The notes beneath the pieces were generated by a model. It did no database searches. It was not told where the DNA came from and worked only from the letters and a program-made list of their open reading frames with translations. This document shows positions 45,555 through 53,412 of a stretch of 64,000 nucleotides of DNA, one piece after another. The position numbers and the translations under genes are program-made. The stretch is taken from contig CALWBL010000001.1 in NCBI GenBank assembly GCA_944376065.1, forward strand, positions 310,001 to 374,000. The letters run 5' to 3'. Positions within the stretch are counted from its first letter, which is position 1, and the number at the start of each line of letters is the position of its first letter. The stretch is from an uncultured Butyricicoccus sp. (lineage in GTDB: Bacteria; Bacillota; Clostridia; Oscillospirales; Butyricicoccaceae).

Positions 45555-46478
45555 TTAAACATCGAGGAATCGACGCATAGATAAAATTGAACCGCCAACG
45601 CCTATAATGATGCCAGCTCCAAGGAAAATAAGCACCAAAGCAGTACCAAACTCATGGAACTGTGCCATTTCAAACTGTGGTATTGCGCTTGTAACTGTTT
45701 GAACCAGTTTTTCATAGATTCCCCATTCTGCAAGTGCCGCCAAGCCACCTGAAATAAATCCTAGAACCATACCTTCGATTACAAATGGCCAGCGTATAAA
45801 CCAATTTGTAGCACCAACCATTTTTTCTATTGCGATTTCCTCACGCCTTGCGAACATTGCAAGTTTTACAGTATTTGCAATAATAACGATTGATATTGCA
45901 CCAAGGGCAGCAATAAGTGTAAATGAAACGATTCTAAATACATTTTGAACATTGACAAGCATTTGCATTGTAGTTTCCTGCACCACAACCTTAGCCACAC
46001 CATCAATATTCTTTATTTGCTGACTTGTCTGTTCTGCACTTTCTAAGTTTTTAAGTGTAACGCGATAAGCGTTTCGTAAGAAATTGTTATCCGAATTATA
46101 ACCATCTAAAATATCGCTGTCAGAACCCAACTGGTCACGAAGGTCATTTAACGACTCCTCGGAAGATTGGAACTGTACTGTGTTTACGTTCGGAATTTTC
46201 TCTAATTCAGCTTGCATAGCTTTTGCATCGTCATCTGTGACTGATTCATCAATAAACAGCATGATTTCGCTATCTGCCTGTAAATTTTTAATGTTTATAT
46301 CTACATTATATGATATAAGCACTATACTGCCGGTGATTAGAAGGCAAGCCAAAATAATAGTGACCGCAGCAAAGCTCATAAATCCATTTAAAAAGATATT
46401 ATGAACACCTTCTGACCAGAAATAGCTGATTCCAGTCTTACTGTTCCGACGCTTCGTTTTCTGCGTTTTTCTGCTCAT
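45555..46478 (-). CDS. ftsX: Cell division protein FtsX
   Basis: FtsX is the membrane subunit of the FtsEX complex that signals to cell-wall hydrolases. The start is ATG 46478 (MSRKTQKTKRRNSKTG), 9 bases after GGTGGAG; a GTG five codons earlier falls in that site. The 307 residues have a basic N-terminus, helix 1 (~33-55), a large extracellular domain (~60-175), and three C-terminal helices (~185-300) with the family stretch VSFTLIAALGAISIVIIANTVKLAMFARREEI and KMVGATNWFIRWPFVIEG. It overlaps ftsE by 41 bases, indicating tight translational coupling. Confidence 0.96.
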   Translation of the reverse strand: MSRKTQKTKRRNSKTGISYFWSEGVHNIFLNGFMSFAAVTIILACLLITGSIVLISYNVDINIKNLQADSEIMLFIDESVTDDDAKAMQAELEKIPNVNTVQFQSSEESLNDLRDQLGSDSDILDGYNSDNNFLRNAYRVTLKNLESAEQTSQQIKNIDGVAKVVVQETTMQMLVNVQNVFRIVSFTLIAALGAISIVIIANTVKLAMFARREEIAIEKMVGATNWFIRWPFVIEGMVLGFISGGLAALAEWGIYEKLVQTVTSAIPQFEMAQFHEFGTALVLIFLGAGIIIGVGGSILSMRRFLDV

Positions 46479-47940
46479 TTTCTGTTTCTCCACCTGCTTG
46501 TTTTAAATTATCTAACTTTTTACTCTGTGACTGAGAAGGGTGAATACCTACACGCTGCTCAAAACGCTGAATAAGCTCTTCAAGCGATGCATCAACACTG
46601 CCAACTGTTGTTTTCACCCTTTGTGGCTGCTTACGTTTCATCATAGATGTATTCATTCCCATTCGGCTTGAAATCTGCGATAAGTCAGGCATTGGTGCTG
46701 CATTTTCTGCTTCTGGCTGAGGCTCTGCCTGCTCGCTGTCAACAGTTTGTTTTTCATCATCTGTTTGAGCATTTTCGTGTTCATCAGATGCTTTAATCTC
46801 AACATTTCCAGCATCATCATTTTGCTGCACAATTTGTGCTTCTTTTTCATCATTAGTCTGGTTTTCTTCTTGTTTTATATCCTCAGTCTGACTTGAATGT
46901 GTCATATGTGAATGTGCCATATGCATTTGAATGTCTTTTGCAGCCTGCATTTGGATATCATCTTTTATTGTGCCTGTATCTTGCAATTTATAAGCTGGTG
47001 TACTTTCACTTCTTTCATATTCGTTTGACAGATTTTCCGCTTTTTTTTGTGCGTCGTCTATATCATCTTCAGCAATGACTTTTGTGTCTTGGCTCATAGT
47101 CTGTGCTATTTGCTCTGTATCCTCGACTTTTTTTGCATTTAATCGTTCAAAAAGCATAGTAAGTGAAGCATTTGATGTATCTTGATAGACAGGTGTTTGA
47201 GGCTGCTCAGTAACATTTTCCTGTACCTGCTCATCAACATAAGCATCATCATAATATTCATCATCTGCATAGTAACGACCTCTAGCATCGCTTACAATTT
47301 CTCCGCTATCTATCATGATAACACGTTTTTCAAATTCATCAACCAGTTCTTTTTCGTGTGTAACAATTAAAATAGTTGTTCCAAGCTCATTTATCTTCTC
47401 AAAAAGGGTCATAAGTTCATATGACCTTGCAGGGTCCAAGTTACCAGTTGGCTCATCTGCGATAATCAGACGAGGGTCATTCACCAAAGCTCTTGCAATA
47501 GCCACACGCTGCTGCTCACCGCCTGACAATTCAAGCGGACGAGTGTCAGCTTTCTCTGCAAGACCTACAAGTTCAAGCACATAAGGTACACGCTTACGAA
47601 TGGCACGATTTTTCGCACCAACCGCACGCATAGCAAATGCGACATTTTCATAAACTGTTTTCTTTTCTATCAGACGAAAATCTTGGAAAACAACACCCAA
47701 AGTACGACGCAAATAAGGAATTTCTCGTTTTTTTATTGCACCAATGTTATAGTTGTTTACAACGATACGCCCAGAAGTTGGTTTAACTTCTCCTGTTAGA
47801 AGTTTTATAAGAGTTGATTTTCCTGAACCAGATGGTCCAACAAGAAACACAAATTCCCCTTCGTCAATTCGCAGCGTCGCTTTTTTTACTGCACGGACAC
47901 CATTATCATACTCCATGCTGACGTCGCTCATTCTTATCAC
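46438..47940 (-). CDS. ftsE: Cell division ATP-binding protein FtsE with a long C-terminal extension
   Basis: FtsE is the cytoplasmic ABC ATPase of FtsEX. Residues 1-225 form a complete ATPase: Walker A VGPSGSGKSTLIKLL, Q-loop VVFQDFRLI, signature LELSGGEQQRVAIARAL, Walker B LIIADEPTGNLDP and the switch His in ILIVTHEKELV. The usual length is about 230, but this product has 500 residues. The extra 275 are Gln/Glu/Asp-rich and probably disordered (ADDEYYDDAYVDEQVQ; HMAHSHMTHSS), ending in a short conserved-looking segment VGSVDASLEELIQRFEQRVG and a charged tail. The start is GTG 47940, 12 bases after AAGGAGG. It is first in ftsE-ftsX-M23(-S41). Confidence 0.95.
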   Translation of the reverse strand: MIRMSDVSMEYDNGVRAVKKATLRIDEGEFVFLVGPSGSGKSTLIKLLTGEVKPTSGRIVVNNYNIGAIKKREIPYLRRTLGVVFQDFRLIEKKTVYENVAFAMRAVGAKNRAIRKRVPYVLELVGLAEKADTRPLELSGGEQQRVAIARALVNDPRLIIADEPTGNLDPARSYELMTLFEKINELGTTILIVTHEKELVDEFEKRVIMIDSGEIVSDARGRYYADDEYYDDAYVDEQVQENVTEQPQTPVYQDTSNASLTMLFERLNAKKVEDTEQIAQTMSQDTKVIAEDDIDDAQKKAENLSNEYERSESTPAYKLQDTGTIKDDIQMQAAKDIQMHMAHSHMTHSSQTEDIKQEENQTNDEKEAQIVQQNDDAGNVEIKASDEHENAQTDDEKQTVDSEQAEPQPEAENAAPMPDLSQISSRMGMNTSMMKRKQPQRVKTTVGSVDASLEELIQRFEQRVGIHPSQSQSKKLDNLKQAGGETENEQKNAENEASEQ

Positions 47941-48028
47941 GGCAGTGTGAAACCTCCTTAAATTTCAGTTTTATAAGGTATTAAAACCGGTTAAACACTG
48001 AAATCTACCGATTAAGCAGCAAAAAAAA

Positions 48029-48060
48029 TGGTATAATAGCCGCTCTAGGCTATTATACCA
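48029..48060 (-). terminator. Terminator of the CdaR-type regulator gene
   Basis: A perfect 13-base stem, TGGTATAATAGCC (48029-48041) with GGCTATTATACCA (48048-48060), loop GCTCTA, is followed on minus by TTTTTTTT. Confidence 0.93.
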
Positions 48061-48191
48061 CAATTCTTTTTCAATTTCCAGAACATTTCCCGCTATACAT
48101 AAAATTTTCACATTTTACCATGGTCAATTTGTTGTATAAAAAAGCAATTTTTGTTGTTTTTCGGTGAATGTTTCCATTTTGTCATCTATAA

Positions 48192-49283
48192 TTACATGCG
48201 ACCGTCCTCACGGCTTTCCAGATATTTACGAACCATCAGAGCAACCTTAAATACAATAGCATGGTCAAACTCACGAAGGTCTAAACCAGTAAGTTTTTTG
48301 ATTTTCTCAAGGCGATAAACCAGTGTATTACGATGAACAAACAGCTTTCTTGATGTTTCTGAAACATTTAAGTTGTTCTCAAAGAATTTTTGTATAGTGT
48401 ACAGTGTTTCTTGGTCCAGTGAGTCAATAGAACCTTTTTTAAACACCTCATTTAGGAACATTTCACACAGAGTTGTAGGTAATTGATAAATTAAACGACC
48501 AATACCAAGGTTTTCATAACTTACAATAGCCTTTTCTGTATCAAATACGCTTCCAACTTCGATTGAAACCTGAGCTTCTTTGAAAGATTTAGCTATATCT
48601 TTAAGCTGAGTTGCAACTGAGCCAATACCTATAATAGATTTGATTAAAAGCTCACTATTAAGAGCATTTTCGATAGCTTTCGCACACTTTACAAGCTCCT
48701 TTGTGTCACTGTTTGCCTTAACTTCTTTAACAACAACAATGTCGCTTTCGCTTATATGCAAAACGAAATCCTTTTGCTTATCTGGGAACAGGCTGTTAAT
48801 TACATCTATTGCGGCAACATCTGCACGCTCAAGCTGATGCACCAAAAATACAACTCGTGGAACATCATTACCAAAATGCAACTCTCTTGATTTAATATAG
48901 ATATCACCTGGCAGGATATTATCTAAAATAATATTTTTAACAAATGTAGCCTTATCATGCTTTTCATCGTAAAGAGTTTTAATATTATTGACCGCAACCG
49001 ATGCCATAGAACAAACTGAGCGGGCAAGCTCGTCCTCACCTTGAACAAAAACAGCATATTCAAAACGGCTAGAACGGTCAGAAACCGTCCTATATGTGTA
49101 ACCGCCGAATCGAACCATATCACCTGCATATCCAAGTTCTGTTACAGCATCTTCACGCATTTCACCAATTCGTGGCAAATCAGTGCAGGCAATCACTGAA
49201 CCACTAGCATCTATTATACCAATAGTACGGTCGACGGTATCTTTCATTTGAAGAATAATAGACTGGAACAATCTGGAGGCCAT
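48192..49283 (-). CDS. CdaR/PucR-type transcriptional regulator
   Basis: A cytoplasmic DNA-binding regulator. The 363 residues have an N-terminal sensor-like region (1-110; DRTIGIIDASGSVIACTD, resembling the diacid-recognition domain), a middle degenerate GGDEF-like region (~120-260) with LIKSIIGIGSVATQLKDIAKSFKEAQVSIE, and a C-terminal PucR helix-turn-helix (~300-355): LNVSETSRKLFVHRNTLVYRLEKIKKLTGLDLREF. The effector is unknown. It stands alone with its own terminator; no sugar-diacid genes lie nearby, so the classical CdaR role is not implied. GAAAGGTG precedes the ATG. Confidence 0.85.
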   Translation of the reverse strand: MASRLFQSIILQMKDTVDRTIGIIDASGSVIACTDLPRIGEMREDAVTELGYAGDMVRFGGYTYRTVSDRSSRFEYAVFVQGEDELARSVCSMASVAVNNIKTLYDEKHDKATFVKNIILDNILPGDIYIKSRELHFGNDVPRVVFLVHQLERADVAAIDVINSLFPDKQKDFVLHISESDIVVVKEVKANSDTKELVKCAKAIENALNSELLIKSIIGIGSVATQLKDIAKSFKEAQVSIEVGSVFDTEKAIVSYENLGIGRLIYQLPTTLCEMFLNEVFKKGSIDSLDQETLYTIQKFFENNLNVSETSRKLFVHRNTLVYRLEKIKKLTGLDLREFDHAIVFKVALMVRKYLESREDGRM

Positions 49284-49483
49284 TTAAGTCACCTTTCCTT
49301 TCAAGTTTATTACAAACCTTTTTATCCCCATCTTTAATAGGACTGATTTGTTGTTATTTGACATTTTGCACAACATGCCAAAACTTTATTCTTTCATTTG
49401 TAAAAATTATACCACAACTTTCTTAATTGTTGTATATATTTTTTATATTTTTTTGATTTATTTTACAAATATTTTTTTTGCAG

Positions 49484-50230
49484 CTATTTTTTATTTGTAT
49501 CATTTGCTTTTGTTTCATTTTTCAGCATAGCAACTTCATCATCTGTAAGTTCTCTGTACTGACCAAGCTCTAAACTCTCATCCAATTTTAAGCTTCCAAC
49601 CGAAACACGCTTTAAATACTTAACGTGACCACCAACAGCGGCAACCATGCGTTTTACTTGATGATGTTTTCCTTCATGTAGTGTAACTCTTATTTTTGTA
49701 AGGCCATTTTCTTCGCCCAAAATAACAAGCTCCGCTGGACGGCATACTGTACCATCTGCAAGTGTAAGTCTGTCTGCAAACTTTGTTGGTGCATTTAAAT
49801 CCATTCGACCTTCTACAAAAGCCTCATAAACCTTACTCACATGACGTCTTGGCGACATAATTGCATGACAAAAAGCCCCATCATCTGTTATTATAAGCAG
49901 ACCTTCGGTATTTTTATCCAGTCTACCCACGGGAAATAGTCCACGCCTTTCGCACTCTGGAAAAACTGATAACACAGTTTTATGCAGATTATCTATACAT
50001 GCTGAAACCAAATCTGGTGGTTTATTAAGCATATAATAGCGCCCTATTCTCCACCTAACATCTTTTCCGTCTACTGTTAGCTTGTCCTCTGAGGGTGTCA
50101 CACGTTGTGCGGGGTCTCGAACAATTTGACCGTTCACAGCTACTCTGCCCGCTTTGATGATAACGCCTACTTCCTTTCGGCTGCCATACTGGACAGATGC
50201 GAGTGCTTTATCAAGACGCTCCTTTGCCAT
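49484..50230 (-). CDS. RsuA/RluB-family pseudouridine synthase
   Basis: It isomerises a specific uridine in rRNA. The start is ATG 50230 (MAKERLDKALASVQYGSRKE), with AGGAGG six bases upstream; the frame extends to 50311 without another site. The 248 residues have an S4 RNA-binding domain (1-60), then YYMLNKPPDLVSA, the catalytic-Asp motif FPVGRLDKNTEGLLIITDDGAF and LHEGKHHQVKRMVAAVGGHV. The length and the absence of a long tail favour RsuA (16S position 516) over RluB, but both remain possible. Confidence 0.92.
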   Translation of the reverse strand: MAKERLDKALASVQYGSRKEVGVIIKAGRVAVNGQIVRDPAQRVTPSEDKLTVDGKDVRWRIGRYYMLNKPPDLVSACIDNLHKTVLSVFPECERRGLFPVGRLDKNTEGLLIITDDGAFCHAIMSPRRHVSKVYEAFVEGRMDLNAPTKFADRLTLADGTVCRPAELVILGEENGLTKIRVTLHEGKHHQVKRMVAAVGGHVKYLKRVSVGSLKLDESLELGQYRELTDDEVAMLKNETKANDTNKK

Positions 50231-50371
50231 GTTAATCCTCCTGTAAACACTAGATAAATATAGAGTAACACTTTTTTGCAGTTTGCACAATAGGCATAGC
50301 AAAAAAAACAAAAAAAAGCTATATCACCAGCTTTCATTAGTGAATTATTTTACATGTGTAAATTCAAGTAA

Positions 50372-50417
50372 AAAAAGACAATTTCATGATTTAATAAAAC
50401 CATAAAACTGTCTTTTT
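50372..50417. terminator. Terminator after the DUF4830-like gene
   Basis: AAAAAGACA (50372-50380) pairs with TGTCTTTTT (50409-50417) over a 28-base loop, in the gap between the DUF4830-like gene and the pseudouridine synthase. Stem ends give T runs on both strands. Confidence 0.6.
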
Positions 50418-50460
50418 GGTACTATTTTAGAATTAATTTTACTATATATACTTTTTAATA

Positions 50461-50949
50461 CTATTTCTGATTATTAGTAATTGTTCTAAGCAAACCATCT
50501 TCTTCTGGCACGCAAATATCTGCTGCAATAAGTTTATCCTTATAAATTACCATGCTTGCTGTAACATTTTGCGTACCGCTTGGGTCATTTTCTACTCTGT
50601 ACACATAAAGCATTGCCCTTTTGCCCTTATATTTTTCTAAATCCAAACCCTGCTGTTTTTGCAATTCATTATACTCAACATAAACCTCATCAAATTCGCT
50701 TGGAATTTGAACTTCTGTTTGAGTTATTGGCTCGTCATCCACCTGCCAACCTAAATTTTCCAAAAGTGCAACTTGTTTTTCTATTGAATCTAAATCCTGC
50801 GAAAGAGAAACTTCTCCTACTGTGCTAACTGATTGTAAAACCTCATCTTGTCCCCTAAGTGCAGATACACCAAAAATAACTGCTGCAAGCAAAATCGCTC
50901 CTGCAACTGCTTTTTTTAAATTTAATTTAGTGACACAAACTATCATCAT
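50461..50949 (-). CDS. Small membrane-anchored protein, DUF4830-like
   Basis: Function unknown. The start is ATG 50949, 7 bases after GGGAGG, giving 162 residues. One hydrophobic segment (about residues 12-30, KAVAGAILLAAVIFGVSAL) acts as signal or anchor. The rest is hydrophilic and should be outside: a segment ending LLENLGWQVDDEPITQ, then PSEFDEVYVEYNELQKQQGLDLEKYKGKRAMLYVYRV and SMVIYKDKLIAADICVPEEDG. The wording of the second half matches what I recall of DUF4830 proteins in Clostridia. It is monocistronic, flanked by terminators. Confidence 0.7.
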   Translation of the reverse strand: MMIVCVTKLNLKKAVAGAILLAAVIFGVSALRGQDEVLQSVSTVGEVSLSQDLDSIEKQVALLENLGWQVDDEPITQTEVQIPSEFDEVYVEYNELQKQQGLDLEKYKGKRAMLYVYRVENDPSGTQNVTASMVIYKDKLIAADICVPEEDGLLRTITNNQK

Positions 50950-51019
50950 CAGACGTCCTCCCATATCATCTCATAATAAATAATATGTGAGAACTTTTTA
51001 ATTTAGAACTAGAAAAACT

Positions 51020-51051
51020 GAAAGGACACCTCCAAATGGAGGTGTCCTTTC
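51020..51051 (-). terminator. Terminator of the EF-G-like gene
   Basis: A perfect 15-base stem, GAAAGGACACCTCCA with TGGAGGTGTCCTTTC around AA, followed on minus by AGTTTTTC. It lies 30 bases after the EF-G paralogue stop. Confidence 0.92.
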
Positions 51052-51081
51052 ATATTACAATGCAAACAAGCAGAAGTGGTC

Positions 51082-53166
51082 TTAATCTTTATTAAGTGCC
51101 TCAAGTCTAGCCTTATTATCTGCAATAACCTTTTCTTGAACCATTGGAGGTGCCTCATCATAGCGCTCGAAATTAGATTCAAATGAACCACGACCCTGGG
51201 TCATAGAACGAAGTGTAATAGCATAATCTGATGTTTCAGCCATAGGAACTTCAGCCAAAATTTCCTGACAGCCTTCCTCTACTGGGTTCATACCCATAAT
51301 ACGACCTCTGCGTTTATTAAGGTCTCCGATAACATCACCCATATACTGGTCTGGAATAACAACCTTCATTGAACAGATAGGCTCAAGAAGTACTGGAGAT
51401 GCCTGTGGTATACCTGCCTTGTATGCCAGCTTGGCTGCCATTTTAAATGAAAGCTCATTGGAGTCAACATCATGATAAGAACCATCTGTCAGTGTAGCCT
51501 TCAGCCCCACCATCGGATAGCCTGCAAGCACACCATGCTCCATAGCCTCACGAATACCCTTATCTACTGCTGGGTGGAAATTCTTTGGAACGGAACCACC
51601 AAAGATTTTTTCTGCAAATGCGTAATCACCTTCTGAGTATGGCTCAAAATCCATTTTTACATGTCCATACTGACCATGACCGCCCGACTGTTTCTTGTGT
51701 TTACCTTCAACGGAAACCTTTTTGCGAATCTTTTCACGATATGGAATAATTGGTTTGGAAAGTTTAACTTCCACACCGAATTTATTTTTAAGCTTAGAAC
51801 AGATAACATCAAGGTGGATGTCACCCGCACCAGAAATCAGCATTTGCTTAGTTTCTGTATCATAATGAGTTTCAAAGCTAGGGTCTTCATCTCTTAGTTT
51901 AGCAAGACCTGTGGACATTTTCTCCTCATTATTTTTAGAGCTTGGTTCTATTGCCTGCATGTAGCAAGGTTTTGGAATTTCAACACCCTCCAAGCTAACT
52001 TTACGAACTGACATAGAAAGTGTATCATCTGTTTTGGTTGTCACAAGTTTTGCAACTGCACCGATATCGCCGCAGCCGATTTCATCAACTTCCTTGGTCT
52101 TTTTACCACAAACGCTGTAAATATGAGCTAGTTTTTCATTTGCATCAGCACGCTTATTAACCAAAGTCATATCCTTTTTAACAGCACCAGACATAACTTT
52201 GAAATACGAGAAACGACCATATTGGTCAGCTATTGTCTTAAAGATGTAAGCACATGTAGAGCCGTTTGGTGAACAGTTAATTTCAATAAGCTCACCTTTT
52301 TCGTCCTCACACATCTCAGATGGTGACTCATCTGGTGATGGCATATAATCAGCAATGCCCTTTAAAATTGCATAAGAACCTATACCAGTAGTTGCTGTAC
52401 CACAAAATACAGGAGCGATAACCAAATCACGAACACCTTGGCGAATACCCGCAATCAATTCTTCATCTGAGAACTCCTCACCGGCAAAATAACGCTCCAT
52501 CAGTTCTTCGGAAAGCTCTGCAACGTTTTCACAAAGAGCTGCACGATGCTGGTCAATACGTTCAATCATATTTTCAGGGATTGGTATTTCAACACGTGTT
52601 GTTCCGTCCATTTTGTATGCCTTACGAATTACACAGTCAACAACACCAACTGTATCACGATTTCCCTCAAAAATTGGAACTACTATAGGGCAAACAGACA
52701 CACCAAACTGTTTTTGCAGCTTATGTAATGCTGTGTAGTAATCTGAGTTTTCTTCATCAATTTTCGATATATAAAACATACGAGGCATATTACGCTCTAC
52801 AGCCTTTTTCCAAGCCTTTTCAGTGCCTACGCCTGGACCAGACTTACCTGTTGCGACTATAAGTGCAGAATCACAAACTCTAAGTGCATGACGCACCTCA
52901 GATTCAAAATCAAAGAAACCTGGTGTATCCAGCAGGTTAATTTTACAGCCTTCCCACTCAACTGGTGCAACTGCTGTGGAAATTGAAAACTGACGCTTTA
53001 TTTCTTCAGCATCAAAGTCGCAAACTGTATTTCCCTCTGTAACTTTACCTTCTCTTTCAATCATGCCAGCGGTAAACAGCAGGCTCTCAACAAGGGAGGT
53101 CTTACCATCGCCGCCGTGACCCATCACGCAGACATTTCTCAACTTATTTACTGGATATGTTGCCAT
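51082..53166 (-). CDS. Elongation factor G-like translational GTPase (EF-G2 type)
   Basis: An EF-G paralogue of 694 residues. The G domain has GHGGDGKTSLVESLLF (G1), SISTAVAPVEW (G2 region), NLLDTPGFFDFE (G3) and YISKIDEENSDY, where Ser replaces the usual Asn of NKxD (G4). Domains II-V follow, with SGAGDIHLDVICSKLKNKFGVEV and GGSVPKNFHPAVDKGIREAME. The wording matches the EF-G2/FusA2-like group, not the housekeeping fusA beside rpsG. No rps or tuf genes are near. Its job (back-up translocase, recycling, stress) cannot be read here. It has its own promoter and terminator. Confidence 0.9.
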   Translation of the reverse strand: MATYPVNKLRNVCVMGHGGDGKTSLVESLLFTAGMIEREGKVTEGNTVCDFDAEEIKRQFSISTAVAPVEWEGCKINLLDTPGFFDFESEVRHALRVCDSALIVATGKSGPGVGTEKAWKKAVERNMPRMFYISKIDEENSDYYTALHKLQKQFGVSVCPIVVPIFEGNRDTVGVVDCVIRKAYKMDGTTRVEIPIPENMIERIDQHRAALCENVAELSEELMERYFAGEEFSDEELIAGIRQGVRDLVIAPVFCGTATTGIGSYAILKGIADYMPSPDESPSEMCEDEKGELIEINCSPNGSTCAYIFKTIADQYGRFSYFKVMSGAVKKDMTLVNKRADANEKLAHIYSVCGKKTKEVDEIGCGDIGAVAKLVTTKTDDTLSMSVRKVSLEGVEIPKPCYMQAIEPSSKNNEEKMSTGLAKLRDEDPSFETHYDTETKQMLISGAGDIHLDVICSKLKNKFGVEVKLSKPIIPYREKIRKKVSVEGKHKKQSGGHGQYGHVKMDFEPYSEGDYAFAEKIFGGSVPKNFHPAVDKGIREAMEHGVLAGYPMVGLKATLTDGSYHDVDSNELSFKMAAKLAYKAGIPQASPVLLEPICSMKVVIPDQYMGDVIGDLNKRRGRIMGMNPVEEGCQEILAEVPMAETSDYAITLRSMTQGRGSFESNFERYDEAPPMVQEKVIADNKARLEALNKD

Positions 53167-53241
53167 ATTTTCACACGCTCCTGCTTGTCATTGTATAAGA
53201 CGCTCTGTACCTTTATGGTTCAGGCTCTCTCTATATTTGTT

Positions 53242-53270
53242 ATTATACACTATATTCACATAAATTGCAA
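53242..53270 (-). promoter_or_regulatory. Sigma-A promoter for the EF-G-like gene
   Basis: On minus, TTGCAA (53265-53270) and TATAAT (53242-53247) with a 17-base spacer; about 75 bases of leader follow. Confidence 0.75.
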
Positions 53271-53369
53271 ATATTATTTTATGCATCTTAACTACAAGTA
53301 AAATTTTTCGCAAAAAGACCTGTTTTTTTACAGCAATACGACTAAATATACAAAAAAGTACAAAAAAAC

Positions 53370-53399
53370 CCACCAAAACCATTATTGTGATTTCGGTGG
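53370..53399 (-). terminator. Terminator of the rlmB operon
   Basis: CCACCAAAA (53370 on) pairs with TTT-c-GGTGG (53391-53399); on minus the stem is followed by GTTTTTTTG. Confidence 0.8.
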
Positions 53400-53412
53400 A
53401 TTTTCAAAATAC

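Noticed and set aside
45126..45584. Plus-strand frame of 152 codons antisense to the M23 gene
   Set aside because: Mirror of the coiled-coil region with Glu/Lys/Gln codons; Ser/Ile-rich product without a ribosome site.
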